From positions 6,513,562-6,577,561 of the forward strand of contig NZ_CP045701.2 of assembly GCF_009601685.2 (NCBI RefSeq): DNA of 64,000 nucleotides, read 5' to 3'. The translations under genes were made by a program, and so were the position numbers. The DNA comes from Pseudomonas brassicacearum. GTDB taxonomy: Bacteria > Pseudomonadota > Gammaproteobacteria > Pseudomonadales > Pseudomonadaceae. Under the pieces are notes generated by a model that was given only the letters and a program-made list of their open reading frames with translations, was not told the DNA's origin and made no database searches. Positions 43,245 to 57,180 of the stretch are shown here, one piece after another (positions within the stretch are counted from its first letter, which is position 1; each line of letters begins with the position of its first letter).

Positions 43245-43305
43245 GTCGAGCCAGCAGGCAGGATCCGCTACATCCTTACTCAACCGTGACCGATTTCGCC
43301 AGGTT
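43245..43305 (-). other. Expected attTn7 region at the 3' end of glmS
   Basis: Tn7-family elements recognise the end of glmS through TnsD and insert roughly 25 bases past the stop codon, here near 43251, before the terminator. No Tn7 end is seen, so the site is empty. Placement follows established knowledge of the target, not a motif search. Confidence 0.5.
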
Positions 43306-45108
43306 ACGCGGCTGATCCACGTCGGTGCCCTTGAGCACTGCCACGTAGTACGACAACAACTGCAATGGGATGGTGTAGAGAATCGGCGACAGGATGTCGT
43401 GGATGTGCGGCATGTGCACCACGTGGGTGCCTTCGCCATTGGTCATGCCAGCCTTCTCATCAGCGAAGACAATCAACTGGCCGCCACGGGCGCGCACTTC
43501 CTGCAGGTTGGACTTGAGCTTTTCCAGCAGCTCGTTGTTCGGCGCGACGGTGACAACGGGCATGTCGTTATCCACAAGCGCCAGCGGGCCGTGCTTGAGT
43601 TCGCCGGCCGGATAGGCCTCGGCGTGGATGTAGGAAATCTCCTTGAGCTTGAGGGCCCCTTCCATCGCCACCGGGAACTGCGCGCCACGGCCCAGGAACA
43701 GGGTGTGGTTTTTCTCGGCGAACAGCTCAGCGATTTTTTCCACAGTGCTGTCCATGGCCAAGGCTTCGCCCAGGCGGGCCGGCAGGCAACGCAGTTCTTC
43801 CACCAGTTCGGCCTCGACGCCCTTGCCCAGCGTGCCGCGCACTTGGCCCAGGGCCAGCGTCAGCAACAGCAACCCCACCAGTTGCGTGGTGAACGCCTTG
43901 GTCGACGCTACGCCGATCTCACGGCCAGCCTGGGTCAGCAGGGTCAGGTCGGATTCGCGCACCAGCGAGCTGATGCCCACGTTGCAGATCGCCAGGCTGG
44001 CGAGGAAACCCAACTCCTTGGCGTTGCGCAGGGCGGCCAGGGTGTCAGCGGTTTCACCGGACTGGGAGATGGTGACGAACAGCGAATCGGGTTGCACCAC
44101 CACTTTGCGATAGCGGAACTCGCTGGCGACTTCTACCTGGCACGGAATACCGGCCAGTTCTTCCAGCCAGTAACGAGCGACCATGCCGGCGTGATAACTG
44201 GTGCCGCAGGCCACGATCTGCACGTTGCGGACCTTGGCGAACAACTCGGCCGCCTGTGGACCGAACGCCTGGACCAGCACCTGGTTCTGGCTCATGCGGC
44301 CTTCCAGGGTGCGTTGCACCACGGCCGGTTGTTCGTGGATTTCCTTGAGCATGAAGTGGCGGAACTCGCCCTTGTCGGCGGCTTCGGCACCGTCGCGGTA
44401 CTGGACGGTCTCACGTTCCACTTCTTTGCCGTCGAGGTCCCAGATCTGCACGCTGTCGCGGCGAATTTCGGCGATATCGCCTTCTTCCAGGTACATGAAG
44501 CGGTCGGTAACCTGGCGCAATGCCAACTGATCGGACGCGAGGAAGTTTTCCCCCAGGCCCAGGCCGATCACCAATGGGCTACCGCTACGGGCCGCCACCA
44601 GGCGATCAGGTTGTTTCGTGCTGATGACCGCCAGGCCATAGGCTCCGTGCAGTTCCTTGACGGTGGCCTTGAGGGCGACGGTCAGGTCCACCAGGTCCTT
44701 GAGCTTGTGATTGAGCAAATGGGCGATGACTTCAGTGTCGGTGTCCGAGGTGAACACGTAGCCGAGCGCCTTGAGCTGTTCACGCAGGGCTTCGTGGTTT
44801 TCGATGATGCCGTTGTGCACCACCGCCAGGTCACCGGAAAAATGCGGGTGGGCGTTACGCTCGCAGGGCGCGCCGTGGGTGGCCCAACGGGTGTGAGCGA
44901 TGCCCAGGCGACCGAGCAGCGGTTCGGCTTCCAACGCTTGCGCAAGCTCGCTGACCTTGCCCGGACGACGCATGCGTTCGAGCTTCTCGTCGTTGGTAAC
45001 CACCGCCACGCCGGCGCTGTCGTAGCCGCGATATTCCAGGCGCTTGAGGCCTTCGAGCAAGATTGCAGTGATGTTGCGTTCAGCAACGGCGCCGACAATT
45101 CCACACAT
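43276..45108 (-). CDS. glmS: Glutamine-fructose-6-phosphate aminotransferase
   Basis: 610 residues. N-terminal Cys2 ([12 protein letters not shown]) is the glutaminase nucleophile; [15 protein letters not shown] [18 protein letters not shown] and the SIS isomerase domains ([44 protein letters not shown], ending in AKSVTVE) complete the enzyme. It makes glucosamine-6-phosphate for peptidoglycan and LPS. It starts one base after glmR ends, so the regulator and glmS are cotranscribed. Confidence 0.98.
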   Translation of the reverse strand: MCGIVGAVAERNITAILLEGLKRLEYRGYDSAGVAVVTNDEKLERMRRPGKVSELAQALEAEPLLGRLGIAHTRWATHGAPCERNAHPHFSGDLAVVHNGIIENHEALREQLKALGYVFTSDTDTEVIAHLLNHKLKDLVDLTVALKATVKELHGAYGLAVISTKQPDRLVAARSGSPLVIGLGLGENFLASDQLALRQVTDRFMYLEEGDIAEIRRDSVQIWDLDGKEVERETVQYRDGAEAADKGEFRHFMLKEIHEQPAVVQRTLEGRMSQNQVLVQAFGPQAAELFAKVRNVQIVACGTSYHAGMVARYWLEELAGIPCQVEVASEFRYRKVVVQPDSLFVTISQSGETADTLAALRNAKELGFLASLAICNVGISSLVRESDLTLLTQAGREIGVASTKAFTTQLVGLLLLTLALGQVRGTLGKGVEAELVEELRCLPARLGEALAMDSTVEKIAELFAEKNHTLFLGRGAQFPVAMEGALKLKEISYIHAEAYPAGELKHGPLALVDNDMPVVTVAPNNELLEKLKSNLQEVRARGGQLIVFADEKAGMTNGEGTHVVHMPHIHDILSPILYTIPLQLLSYYVAVLKGTDVDQPRNLAKSVTVE

Positions 45109-45109
45109 G

Positions 45110-45886
45110 CTATTTCTCCTGGCTGACAGGCGCGCAGATCACGGTGATGCCGCGGGCCTGAATCTGATCGCGGGCCTCTACGGGCAGGCGATCATCGGTA
45201 ATGAGGGTATGGACGCTGCTCCACGGCAGCTCCAGGTTGGGGATCTTGCGGCCGATCTTGTCGGCCTCCACCATCACGATCACTTCGCGGGCAACCTCAG
45301 CCATCACACGGCTCAAGCCCAGCAGTTCGTTGAAGGTGGTGGTACCTCGAACCAGATCGATGCCGTCGGCACCGATGAACAACTGGTCGAAGTCGTAGGA
45401 ACGCAGGACCTGCTCGGCGACCTGGCCCTGGAACGACTCGGAATGAGGGTCCCAGGTGCCGCCGGTCATCAACAGCACCGGCTCGTGCTCCAATTCGCTC
45501 AAGGCATTGGCGACGTGCAGGGAATTGGTCATCACCACCAGGCCCGGCTGTTGGCCGAGTTGCGGAATCATGGCCGCCGTGGTGCTGCCGCTGTCGATGA
45601 TGATGCGCGCATGTTCGCGGATCCGCTTCACCGCGGCCCGGGCAATGGCGAGTTTGTACTTGGAGACGCTTTGCCCGTTATCGGCCACCAACTCCTGCGG
45701 CATCGGGACCGCGCCACCGTAGCGACGCAGCAACAGGCCATTGGTTTCCAGGGCGGCGAGATCCTTGCGAATCGTAACTTCCGAGGTTTCGAAGCGCTTG
45801 GCCAACGCATCCACACTGACCTCACCCTGCTCTTGGAGCAAGGCAAGGATGTTGTGACGGCGTTGTGGTGTGTTGCGTTTCGACAT
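45110..45886 (-). CDS. glmR: DeoR/GlpR-family regulator GlmR
   Basis: 258 residues from ATG 45886. A DeoR winged helix ([52 protein letters not shown]) is followed by a DeoRC sugar-phosphate sensing domain ([39 protein letters not shown]). Located between glmU and glmS, like the pseudomonad glmR, so it probably tunes glucosamine-6-phosphate supply. An upstream in-frame start would add 14 residues. Confidence 0.9.
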   Translation of the reverse strand: MSKRNTPQRRHNILALLQEQGEVSVDALAKRFETSEVTIRKDLAALETNGLLLRRYGGAVPMPQELVADNGQSVSKYKLAIARAAVKRIREHARIIIDSGSTTAAMIPQLGQQPGLVVMTNSLHVANALSELEHEPVLLMTGGTWDPHSESFQGQVAEQVLRSYDFDQLFIGADGIDLVRGTTTFNELLGLSRVMAEVAREVIVMVEADKIGRKIPNLELPWSSVHTLITDDRLPVEARDQIQARGITVICAPVSQEK

Positions 45887-45987
45887 GGCGGTATAAGTTT
45901 CGATTCGAAAGATAACGTAAGCAATCAAAACCTATTGAAGGGATGTCGTCAAGGCAGGAGAAGAAAAATTCAGAAATCATGAGCGCT

Positions 45988-46077
45988 GTGTGCGAGCGGG
46001 CTTGCTCGCGAAGGCGGTCTGTCAGTTCAGGCTGTACCGTCTGACACGACCCCTTCGCGAGCAAGCCCGCTCCCACA
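45988..46077. repeat. REPIN between glmU and glmR
   Basis: TGTGCGAGCGGGCTTGCTCG and CGAGCAAGCCCGCTCCCACA flank about 50 bases; the left arm has GTGCGAG in place of GTGGGAG. It lies between the glmU stop and the glmR promoter. Confidence 0.9.
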
Positions 46078-46093
46078 GGGGGTTGTGGATAAC

Positions 46094-47461
46094 TTAGCTT
46101 TTCTTGATTTTCTCCGGGCGCTTCCAGCCATCAATATTGCGCTGACGGGCGCGAGCCACAGCCAGTTGGGACTTATCCACATCCTGATTGATAGTTGAAC
46201 CTGCGGCCGTGTTTGAACCATCACCGATAGTCACTGGAGCTACCAGAGAGTTGTTGGAGCCGATGAACACGTCTTCTCCAATGGTCGTCCGGTACTTGTT
46301 GGCGCCATCGTAGTTGCAGGTGATGGTCCCGGCGCCAATGTTGGTGCGGGCGCCGATTTCAGCGTCACCGAGGTAGGTCAGGTGCCCGGCCTTGGCGCCT
46401 TCGCCCAGGTGAGCATTCTTCAGTTCAACGAAGTTACCCACATGGGCACGGGCTTCCAGCACAGAGCCTGGGCGCAGGCGAGCAAACGGGCCGGCGTCGC
46501 TGCCCTCCCCCATGACTGCACCGTCGAGATGGCTGTTGGCCTTGATCACCACGCCTTTGCGCAGGGTGCTGTCCTTGATCACGCAGTTCGGGCCGATGAC
46601 CACGTCGTCTTCGATCACAACCTTGCCTTCGAGGATGACGTTGATGTCGATGACCACGTCGCGGCCCACGCTGACTTCACCGCGCACGTCGAAACGGGCC
46701 GGGTCGCGCAGGGTCACCCCTTGGGCCATCAGGCGGCGAGCGGCGCGCAACTGATAGTGGCGCTCCAGCTCGGCCAATTGCCGGCGATCGTTGGCGCCCT
46801 GCACTTCCATGGCGTCCAGCGGCTGCTCGGTGGCAACCACCAGCCCGTCGCCGACCGCCATGGCAATCACGTCGGTCAGGTAGTACTCGCCCTGGGCGTT
46901 GTTGTTCGACAGACGACTCATCCAGTCACCCAGGCGCTCGGCCGGCACGGCCAGGATCCCGGTGTTGCCTTCAGTGATCGCGCGCTGGGCCTGGTTGGCG
47001 TCCTTCTGCTCGACGATGGCGGTCACTTGGCCATCAACGTTACGCACGATGCGACCGTAACCGGTGGGGTCGTCCAGCTCGACGGTCAACAGGCCCAACT
47101 GTTGTGGCGCGACATGCTTGAGCAGGCGCTGCAAGGTGTCGACTTCGATCAGCGGCACATCGCCGTAGAGAATCAGCACCGTATCAGCCGTGATGAACGG
47201 CACGGCCTGGGCCACCGCATGGCCGGTGCCCAGTTGTTTGTCCTGCAGGACGAAATTCAAGTCATCCGCGGCCAGGCGTTCGCGCACCGCATCGGCACCG
47301 TGGCCAATCACCACGTGAATGCGCTGTGGATCAAGTTGCCGGGCGCTGTGGATAACATGGCCAAGCATGGAATTGCCGGCTACCGGGTGCAAGACCTTGG
47401 GCAGCGCCGAACGCATGCGGGTGCCTTGACCGGCCGCGAGGATAACGATTTCGAGAGACAT
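46094..47461 (-). CDS. glmU: Bifunctional N-acetylglucosamine-1-phosphate uridyltransferase / glucosamine-1-phosphate acetyltransferase
   Basis: 455 residues. The uridyltransferase half carries [22 protein letters not shown], the C-terminal half is a left-handed beta-helix with many hexapeptide repeats ([46 protein letters not shown]) and the acetyl-CoA site ([31 protein letters not shown]). It makes UDP-GlcNAc, downstream of GlmS in the pathway. It is separated from atpC by a terminator and from glmR by a REPIN, so it is its own unit. Confidence 0.98.
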   Translation of the reverse strand: MSLEIVILAAGQGTRMRSALPKVLHPVAGNSMLGHVIHSARQLDPQRIHVVIGHGADAVRERLAADDLNFVLQDKQLGTGHAVAQAVPFITADTVLILYGDVPLIEVDTLQRLLKHVAPQQLGLLTVELDDPTGYGRIVRNVDGQVTAIVEQKDANQAQRAITEGNTGILAVPAERLGDWMSRLSNNNAQGEYYLTDVIAMAVGDGLVVATEQPLDAMEVQGANDRRQLAELERHYQLRAARRLMAQGVTLRDPARFDVRGEVSVGRDVVIDINVILEGKVVIEDDVVIGPNCVIKDSTLRKGVVIKANSHLDGAVMGEGSDAGPFARLRPGSVLEARAHVGNFVELKNAHLGEGAKAGHLTYLGDAEIGARTNIGAGTITCNYDGANKYRTTIGEDVFIGSNNSLVAPVTIGDGSNTAAGSTINQDVDKSQLAVARARQRNIDGWKRPEKIKKS

Positions 47462-47521
47462 GACTGGCTACCAATCCTGGGTGGTCAGCGGCTGCGACCA
47501 GATGATGAGTGTCGGGAAAAG

Positions 47522-47550
47522 AAAAAAGGGTAGCCGAGGCTACCCTTTTT
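47522..47550 (-). terminator. Rho-independent terminator of the atp operon
   Basis: AAAAAGGGTAGCC / GGCTACCCTTTTT around a short GAG loop; T-rich on both strands. It lies 27 bases after the atpC stop and 60 bases before glmU. Confidence 0.95.
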
Positions 47551-47576
47551 AATCAATCGCACAGAAAGCAGACGGC

Positions 47577-48002
47577 TTAGCCGCCGAACTTCTTGCGGAT
47601 CTGCTGGACGGTGCGCAGCTGAGCTGCGGCCTCGGCCAGACGTGCAGCAGCAGAACCGTAATCGAATTCCGCGCCTCGCTCGTGCAGGGCCTTCTCGGCA
47701 GCCTTGACGGCTTCCTGAGCGGAGGCTTCGTCCAGGTCGGCAGCACGTTGCACAGTGTCGGCAAGGACCTTGACCATGTTCGGCTGAACCTCGAGGAAAC
47801 CACCGGAGATGTAATACACCTCGGCTTCCCCGCCCTGCTTGATCAAGCGGATCGGACCTGGTTTCAGATTAGTGATCAGCGGTGCGTGACCCAGAGCGAT
47901 ACCAAGATCACCCAGCTCACCATGCGCAATCACCATCTCGACCAGACCGGAGAAAATTTCCCCTTCCGCACTGACGATATCGCAATGGACTGTCATAGCC
48001 AT
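47577..48002 (-). CDS. atpC: ATP synthase epsilon subunit
   Basis: 141 residues. N-terminal beta-sandwich ([53 protein letters not shown]) and a C-terminal helical hairpin. It forms part of the central stalk of F1 with gamma and inhibits wasteful ATP hydrolysis. Last gene of atpIBEFHAGDC. Confidence 0.97.
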   Translation of the reverse strand: MAMTVHCDIVSAEGEIFSGLVEMVIAHGELGDLGIALGHAPLITNLKPGPIRLIKQGGEAEVYYISGGFLEVQPNMVKVLADTVQRAADLDEASAQEAVKAAEKALHERGAEFDYGSAAARLAEAAAQLRTVQQIRKKFGG

Positions 48003-48047
48003 CTGATTGCCTCAACCTAAATTAGCGCCCGTTGCCGGGCGCCGGGA

Positions 48048-49451
<1,404 letters not shown>

Positions 49452-50312
49452 TTAAACCGCGGCAGCGCCGCCGACGATTTCCGAGATCTCTTGGGTGATC
49501 GCAGCCTGACGCGCCTTGTTGTAGATCAGTTGCAAATCGCTGATCAAATCACCGGCGTTGTCAGTAGCGTTCTTCATCGCGATCATCCGCGCTGCTTGTT
49601 CAGCTGCGTTGTTCTCGACCACCGCCTGGTAGACCTGCGACTCCACGTAGCGGACCATCAAGCCGTCAAGCAGCTCCTTGGCATCCGGTTCGTAGAGATA
49701 GTCCCAGTGGTGCTTGAGTTCCTGTTCCGGGGTCGCCACCAGTGGGATCAACTGCTCCACGGTTGGATGCTGCGTCATGGTGTTGATGAACTTGTTGGAT
49801 ACCACGGACAGGCGGTCAATCCGGCCTTCCAGGTAAGCATCCAGCATCACCTTGACGCTGCCGATCAGATCATTGATCGACGGCTCTTCACCCAGGTGGC
49901 TGATAGCAGCGACGACGTTGCCGCCGAAGTTGCGGAAGAAAGCCGCACCCTTGCTACCAATCACGCACAGATCGATCTCGACGCCTTGTTCGCGGTTTAC
50001 AGCCATGTCCTTGACCAGGGCCTTGAACAGGTTGGTGTTCAAGCCACCACACAGACCACGGTCACTGCTCACCACGACGTAACCGACGCGCTTGATAGCA
50101 CGGTCGATCATGAACGGGTGGCGATATTCCGGGTTGGCGTTGGCCAGATGACCAATAACCTGGCGGATGCGCTCCGCATAAGGGCGGCTAGCAGCCATGC
50201 GCATTTGTGCCTTGCGCATTTTGCTGACCGCCACTTTTTCCATGGCGCTGGTAATTTTTTGCGTGCTTTTGATGCTCGCAATCTTACTGCGAATCTCTTT
50301 TGCGCCTGCCAT
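49452..50312 (-). CDS. atpG: ATP synthase gamma subunit
   Basis: 286 residues. [36 protein letters not shown] at the start, [17 protein letters not shown] in the middle and the late [45 protein letters not shown] form the paired coiled coil of the rotor shaft. Confidence 0.98.
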   Translation of the reverse strand: MAGAKEIRSKIASIKSTQKITSAMEKVAVSKMRKAQMRMAASRPYAERIRQVIGHLANANPEYRHPFMIDRAIKRVGYVVVSSDRGLCGGLNTNLFKALVKDMAVNREQGVEIDLCVIGSKGAAFFRNFGGNVVAAISHLGEEPSINDLIGSVKVMLDAYLEGRIDRLSVVSNKFINTMTQHPTVEQLIPLVATPEQELKHHWDYLYEPDAKELLDGLMVRYVESQVYQAVVENNAAEQAARMIAMKNATDNAGDLISDLQLIYNKARQAAITQEISEIVGGAAAV

Positions 50313-50362
50313 GTAACACCTATCAGGTTAGCAAGCGGGAGCCTTGCGACTCCCGCTGCGGC

Positions 50363-51907
50363 TTACCAGGTTTGGGTGGCCTTGAACTTCTCGATACCGG
50401 CTTTCATGCCAGCGTCGATTTCGTCATTGAAGTCACCCTTCACGTTGATCTTGGCCAACAAGTCGGCGTGATCGCGGTTGAAGTAAGCAATCAGCGCTTG
50501 TTCAAAGCTGCCGACCTTGGCGATTTCAACGTCAGTCAGGAACCCACGCTCAGCGGCATACAGCGACAGCGCCATGTCAGCGATCGACATTGGTGCGTAT
50601 TGCTTCTGCTTCATCAGCTCGGTAACGCGCTGACCATGCTCAAGTTGCTTACGGGTCGCTTCGTCCAGGTCAGAAGCGAACTGGGCGAATGCCGCCAGTT
50701 CACGGTACTGGGCCAGGGCGGTACGGATACCACCGGACAGCTTCTTGATGATCTTGGTCTGAGCGGCACCACCCACACGGGATACCGAAACACCGGCGTT
50801 CACAGCAGGACGGATCCCGGAGTTGAACATGGCCGATTCCAGGAAGATCTGACCGTCGGTGATGGAAATCACGTTGGTCGGAACGAACGCGGAAACGTCG
50901 CCAGCCTGGGTTTCGATGATCGGCAGCGCGGTCAGGGAGCCGGTTTTGCCGGTCACTGCGCCGTTGGTGAACTTCTCTACGTACTCTTCCGAAACGCGGG
51001 ATGCGCGCTCCAGCAGACGGGAGTGGAGATAGAACACGTCGCCTGGGTAGGCTTCGCGGCCTGGTGGACGGCGCAGCAGCAGGGAGATCTGGCGGTAAGC
51101 CACTGCCTGCTTGGACAGATCGTCATAAACGATCAGCGCGTCTTCACCGCGGTCGCGGAAGTATTCGCCCATGGTGCAACCGGAGTACGGTGCCAGGAAC
51201 TGCAGCGCTGGAGATTCCGATGCGCTGGCCGCCACGATGATCGTGTTGGCCAGGGCGCCGTTTTCTTCCAGCTTGCGAACCACGTTGGCGATGGTCGATT
51301 GCTTCTGACCGATGGCTACGTAGACGCAGAAAATGCCGCTGTTCTTCTGGTTGATGATCGCGTCGATCGCCAGAGCGGTCTTACCGATCTGACGGTCACC
51401 GATGATCAGCTCACGCTGGCCACGGCCGACAGGGATCATGGCATCGACAGCCTTGTAGCCAGTCTGTACAGGCTGGTCTACCGACTTACGCCAGATCACG
51501 CCAGGAGCAACTTTCTCGACCGCGTCGGTCTCGGTGTTGTTCAGCGGACCTTTGCCGTCGACAGGGTTGCCCAGTGCGTCGACAACGCGACCCAGCAGTT
51601 CCTTACCAACCGGAACTTCGAGGATGCGGCCAGTGCACTTGGCGCTCATGCCTTCGGCCAGCGACTGGTAGGCGCCCAGTACAACGGCACCTACGGAGTC
51701 TTGCTCCAGGTTGAGGGCCATACCGTAGACGCCGCCCGGAAACTCGATCATCTCGCCGTACATGACGTCGGCCAGACCGTGAATCCGCACGATGCCGTCA
51801 GATACGCTGACGACAGTGCCTTCGTTACGGGCTTGGGAGGTCACATCGAGCTTGTCGATGCGGCCCTTGATAATTTCACTTATTTCGGAAGGATTGAGTT
51901 GCTGCAT
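50363..51907 (-). CDS. atpA: ATP synthase alpha subunit
   Basis: 514 residues. Walker A GDRQIGKT at 170-177, VYVAIGQK, and the late [15 protein letters not shown]. Regulatory nucleotide-binding subunit of F1, interleaved with beta. Confidence 0.99.
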   Translation of the reverse strand: MQQLNPSEISEIIKGRIDKLDVTSQARNEGTVVSVSDGIVRIHGLADVMYGEMIEFPGGVYGMALNLEQDSVGAVVLGAYQSLAEGMSAKCTGRILEVPVGKELLGRVVDALGNPVDGKGPLNNTETDAVEKVAPGVIWRKSVDQPVQTGYKAVDAMIPVGRGQRELIIGDRQIGKTALAIDAIINQKNSGIFCVYVAIGQKQSTIANVVRKLEENGALANTIIVAASASESPALQFLAPYSGCTMGEYFRDRGEDALIVYDDLSKQAVAYRQISLLLRRPPGREAYPGDVFYLHSRLLERASRVSEEYVEKFTNGAVTGKTGSLTALPIIETQAGDVSAFVPTNVISITDGQIFLESAMFNSGIRPAVNAGVSVSRVGGAAQTKIIKKLSGGIRTALAQYRELAAFAQFASDLDEATRKQLEHGQRVTELMKQKQYAPMSIADMALSLYAAERGFLTDVEIAKVGSFEQALIAYFNRDHADLLAKINVKGDFNDEIDAGMKAGIEKFKATQTW

Positions 51908-51928
51908 TGCTCTGCTGCCCCTTCAAAC

Positions 51929-52465
51929 TCAAGATTTCAATGCTTCGGCAAGTTTCGCGATTTTGCCGCGAATCGAGCCATCGATAACCAGGTCGCCGGC
52001 GCGGATTACAACGCCCCCTATCAGGGACTTGTCTTCCTCGACTTGCAGGCGCACTTCCCGGTTGAGTCGTGCACTGAGAACCTTGGCGAGTTTGTCTTGC
52101 TGTTCTTGGTTCAATGCAAAAGCACTGGTCACTTCCACGTCTACCGACTTCTCTTGCTCGGCCTTGTACAGGTCAAAAAGAGTGGCGATCTCCGGCAGAA
52201 GCAGGAGACGGTCGTTTTCGGCAACGACGTGAATGAAATTCTGTGCCTTGGCATCGAACTTGTCGCCGCACACGTCAATGAACGTGGCGGCCTTTTCTGC
52301 GCTCGTCAGTCGCGGGGCCTTGAGCACGCGCTGCATGGTGTCGTCTTGCGACACCGCTGCAGCCAGGCCGAGCATGGCTGACCAATTGGCCAGTTGCTGG
52401 TGGGCCTGAGCGTGCTCGAAGGCCGCCTTAGCGTAAGGTCGGGCCAACGTGGTCAGTTCTGCCAT
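51929..52465 (-). CDS. atpH: ATP synthase delta subunit
   Basis: 178 residues. An N-terminal six-helix bundle ([35 protein letters not shown]) and a C-terminal [65 protein letters not shown]. It holds the peripheral stalk to F1. Confidence 0.98.
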   Translation of the reverse strand: MAELTTLARPYAKAAFEHAQAHQQLANWSAMLGLAAAVSQDDTMQRVLKAPRLTSAEKAATFIDVCGDKFDAKAQNFIHVVAENDRLLLLPEIATLFDLYKAEQEKSVDVEVTSAFALNQEQQDKLAKVLSARLNREVRLQVEEDKSLIGGVVIRAGDLVIDGSIRGKIAKLAEALKS

Positions 52466-52477
52466 GATCGCCCTCGC

Positions 52478-52948
52478 TTAGATTTCAGCAGCCAGTTGGT
52501 TAACCAGCTCTGCGTGCGCGTTTTGATCGATTGTGGCACCCAGGATCTTAGAAGCACCGCCAACGGCCAGGGCACCCACTTGGGCACGCAGCGCGTCTTT
52601 GACACTGTTGAGTTCCTGTTCGATCTCGGCTTGAGCCTGAGCCTTCACACGGTCAGCTTCGACGCGAGCCTGTTCACGGGCTTCGTCGACAATCTGGGTA
52701 CCGCGTTTCTTGGCTTGCTCGATGATTTCAGCTGCCTGAGCTTTCGCTTCGCGCAGTTGATGACCCACTTTCTCTTGGGCCAACTCCAGGTCGCGAGCTG
52801 CACGGCTGGCAGCGTCCAGACCATCAGCGATCTTCTTTTGACGTTCGTGCAATGCCGCAATGACCGGAGGCCATACGAACTTCATGCAGAACAGTACAAA
52901 AATCAGGAACGCAACGGACTGGCCAATCAGGGTCGCATTAATGTTCAC
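52478..52948 (-). CDS. atpF: ATP synthase b subunit
   Basis: 156 residues. One N-terminal membrane span ([20 protein letters not shown]) followed by a long amphipathic helix rich in Ala, Glu, Lys and Arg ([42 protein letters not shown]). Dimer forming the peripheral stalk. Confidence 0.98.
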   Translation of the reverse strand: MNINATLIGQSVAFLIFVLFCMKFVWPPVIAALHERQKKIADGLDAASRAARDLELAQEKVGHQLREAKAQAAEIIEQAKKRGTQIVDEAREQARVEADRVKAQAQAEIEQELNSVKDALRAQVGALAVGGASKILGATIDQNAHAELVNQLAAEI

Positions 52949-53006
52949 GCCAACACCTCGCAGTTACGTTGTCCATCACACCAATCTACTCGAGACATCC
53001 GAGTAA

Positions 53007-53279
<273 letters not shown>

Positions 53280-53395
53280 TTACGTCGTATGGTTTAGGTT
53301 TTTTAGATTAAAGCGGTAAAACAAATCGTTTCTCAGCCCGGTTCGGGCTCCTTCCCGTTTGACCGGGAAGGACATCAGACTAGTCGAGACTGGCC

Positions 53396-54689
<1,294 letters not shown>

Positions 54690-54837
54690 CGCTTTTGCTC
54701 TCCAATGATCGGCCGCCATAATTCAATAACTTGGCATAATTTGTGCCGACAAAATGCGCGCAGAGTATAGGGGCGGTTCTGCCCCTATTCAACTGTCAGG
54801 TAGTGATTTCCGACTGCGCGCTACAAGAGCAATTGTT

Positions 54838-55710
54838 TCAGCGAATGTGCGCAAGGACACCTTGCAGCTCATCGAGGGAGTTATAACCGATCACCAATTG
54901 CCCTTTGCCCTTCTTACCGTGGCGGATCTGTACCGCAGAGCCCAGGCGCTCGGCCAGGCGCTGTTCCAGGCGAGCGATATCAGGATCGGTTTTGGGGGCT
55001 TCGACAGGGGCCGGTTTGCCGCTCAGCCACTGGCGAACCAGTGCCTCGGTCTGGCGCACAGTCAGGCCTCGTGCGACAACATGTCGCGCCCCTTCAACCT
55101 GTTGATTTTCCGGCAAACCGAGCAATGCCCGGGCATGACCCATTTCCAGGTCGCCATGGGACAGCATGGTCTTGATGACTTCCGGCAAGGCAATCAGGCG
55201 CAGCAGGTTGGCCACGGTCACACGGGACTTGCCCACCGCCTCGGCAACTTGTTGCTGGGTCAATTGGAATTCCTGCTGCAAGCGCTGCAGGGCCACGGCT
55301 TCCTCGATCGGGTTGAGGTCTTCACGCTGGATGTTCTCGATCAGCGCCATGGCGATAGCCGTTTCATCCGGCACATCGCGGACCATTGCCGGGATGGTTT
55401 CCTGGCCGGCCTGCTGGCTGGCGCGCCAGCGACGTTCGCCGGCAATGATCTCGAAGCGCCCATTGGCGATCGGCCGGACCACGATCGGCTGCATCACACC
55501 CTGGCTCTTGATCGACTGGGCCAGTTCTTCCAGCGCCTGTGGGTCCATGTCCCGGCGCGGCTGGTATTTGCCGCGCTGGATCAGGTCCAGCGGCAAATGC
55601 TGCAACTCACGCTGATCGACCTGGACAGCCTGTTCTTCCAGCGAGCTGACAGTGGGACCGCTGAGCAGTGCATCCAGTCCACGTCCGAGACCTCGTTTCT
55701 TGACGGCCAT
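54838..55710 (-). CDS. parB: Chromosome partitioning protein ParB
   Basis: 290 residues. An N-terminal MAVKKRGLGRGLDALLSG tail (ParA contact), CTPase motifs (QYQPRRDMDPQALEELAQSI-like KYQPRRDMD; GERRWRASQQAG), a helix-turn-helix (LTQQQVAEAVGKSRVTVANLLRLIALP) and a C-terminal dimer domain. It binds parS and, as a CTP-dependent clamp, spreads along DNA for origin segregation. Candidate parS sites in this window are at 8526, 9042 and 18480. Confidence 0.97.
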   Translation of the reverse strand: MAVKKRGLGRGLDALLSGPTVSSLEEQAVQVDQRELQHLPLDLIQRGKYQPRRDMDPQALEELAQSIKSQGVMQPIVVRPIANGRFEIIAGERRWRASQQAGQETIPAMVRDVPDETAIAMALIENIQREDLNPIEEAVALQRLQQEFQLTQQQVAEAVGKSRVTVANLLRLIALPEVIKTMLSHGDLEMGHARALLGLPENQQVEGARHVVARGLTVRQTEALVRQWLSGKPAPVEAPKTDPDIARLEQRLAERLGSAVQIRHGKKGKGQLVIGYNSLDELQGVLAHIR

Positions 55711-55719
55711 GGGGTTTCC

Positions 55720-56517
55720 TTAAGTTGGCTGGGCTGCAGCGGTGCGAGGGTTGCGGCGCTGACGGCGAACCATCTCGCCCGCCAGGGCCAGGTAAGCCAG
55801 CGCACCACGGGATTGTTTGTCGTAGGCCAGGGCCGGCATGCCGTAGCTCGGCGCTTCGGCCAGACGGATGTTACGCGGGATGACGGTGTCGTAGAGCTGC
55901 TCGCCGAAGTGTTCCTTGAGCTGGGCCGAAACATCGTTCATCAGGCTCAGGCGCGGGTCATACATGGTCCGCAGCAGGCCTTCGACCTTCAGGTCCGGGT
56001 TCAGCAGTTCGGCGATGCGCTTGATGTTATCCACAAGGTCGCTCAACCCTTCCAATGCGAAGTATTCGCACTGCATGGGGATAATCACACCATCGGCCGC
56101 CACCAGGGCGTTGAGGGTCAGCATCGACAGCGACGGTGGGCAATCGATCAGGATGTAATCGTAGTTTTCCCGGATCGGCGCCAAGGCGCTGCGCAGACGG
56201 CTTTCCTTCATCTGCATTTCCAGCAGCACCACTTCGGCCGCCGTCAGGTCACGGTTGGCCGGCAGCAGTTGATAACCGCCATGTTCGGAAAAGTGCATGG
56301 CCTGGCCCAGATCGCACTCGCCGATCAGGACGTCGTAGATGGAGTTTTCCAGGCCATGCTTATCCACACCGCTGCCCATGGTAGCGTTGCCCTGTGGATC
56401 GAGATCGATCAACAGCACCCGGCGCTTGGTCGCGACCAGGGATGCTGCGAGGTTGATACAGGTGGTGGTCTTGCCCACACCACCTTTCTGGTTCGCTATC
56501 GCGAATACCTTAGCCAT
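55720..56517 (-). CDS. parA: Chromosome partitioning ATPase ParA (Soj)
   Basis: 265 residues from ATG 56517. Deviant Walker A KGGVGKTT (residues 11-18, signature Lys11), YDYILIDCPPSL, and LEGLSDLVDNIKRI. ATP-dependent DNA binding drives separation of ParB-parS complexes. It lies 18 bases after rsmG and 9 before parB in the mnmG-rsmG-parA-parB operon. Confidence 0.97.
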   Translation of the reverse strand: MAKVFAIANQKGGVGKTTTCINLAASLVATKRRVLLIDLDPQGNATMGSGVDKHGLENSIYDVLIGECDLGQAMHFSEHGGYQLLPANRDLTAAEVVLLEMQMKESRLRSALAPIRENYDYILIDCPPSLSMLTLNALVAADGVIIPMQCEYFALEGLSDLVDNIKRIAELLNPDLKVEGLLRTMYDPRLSLMNDVSAQLKEHFGEQLYDTVIPRNIRLAEAPSYGMPALAYDKQSRGALAYLALAGEMVRRQRRNPRTAAAQPT

Positions 56518-56535
56518 TCTTGCTTGTGTTCCCAA

Positions 56536-57180
56536 TCATGCCGTGCGGCGCAGTATCAGCAGATGGCGTTGGCCTTGGCAACCGGGTACGGCCAAGGCGT
56601 GTTCGCTATCGAGGTGGAAGTCTGCCGGCAATGCTACCAGCTCATCGGCCGGATGAACGCCCTTCATTGCCAGCCAGCGCGTATCGGCGTCGCCCAGGTG
56701 GCGAGTCCAGTTGCTGAAGTTCTCCATGCTGCTGAACGCCCGGGAGATGATCCCGTTGAACGGCTCGGCAGGTTGGAACGCTTCGACGCGGCTGTGGATA
56801 ACTTGCAAGTTATCCAGTTTGAGTTCGAGTTTGACCTGGGTCAGGAAGCGGGTTTTCTTACCGTTGCTGTCCAGGCAGGTCACTTGCGAGTCGGGAAACA
56901 GGATCGCCAGCGGGATGCCCGGCATGCCTCCGCCGCTGCCGACATCCAGCCAGCGACCGTCTTCGATGAAGGACATGACGCTGAGGCTGTCGAGCAAATG
57001 GCGCGAGACCATTTCGTCCGGATCGCGCACGGCGGTCAGGTTGTAGGCCTTGTTCCATTTGATCAACAACGCCAGATAACCTAGCAATTGCGCGTGCTGG
57101 GCTTCGGTCAGGCTGACGCCGAGCTGACGGGCACCTGTGGATAACTCTTCAGCGTGTTGCGAGGTGACCATCGAACTCAA
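56536..57180 (-). CDS. rsmG: 16S rRNA (guanine527-N7)-methyltransferase
   Basis: 214 residues. The SAM-binding motif [20 protein letters not shown], and [20 protein letters not shown] just before it, identify RsmG (GidB), which methylates G527 of 16S rRNA. ATGA overlap with the mnmG stop gives coupled translation. Confidence 0.97.
   Translation of the reverse strand: MSSMVTSQHAEELSTGARQLGVSLTEAQHAQLLGYLALLIKWNKAYNLTAVRDPDEMVSRHLLDSLSVMSFIEDGRWLDVGSGGGMPGIPLAILFPDSQVTCLDSNGKKTRFLTQVKLELKLDNLQVIHSRVEAFQPAEPFNGIISRAFSSMENFSNWTRHLGDADTRWLAMKGVHPADELVALPADFHLDSEHALAVPGCQGQRHLLILRRTA

Noticed and set aside
43222..45126. A 634-codon + strand frame opposite glmS
   Set aside because: Antisense shadow of glmS; no ribosome site and no recognisable domain.
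50300..52381. A 693-codon + strand frame opposite atpA/atpH
   Set aside because: It is the mirror of highly conserved ATP synthase genes with strong codon bias; high-GC third positions keep the opposite strand open.
54754..57084. A 776-codon + strand frame opposite parB, parA and rsmG
   Set aside because: Shadow of three well-identified genes; low-complexity Gln/His/Arg-rich translation without a family.
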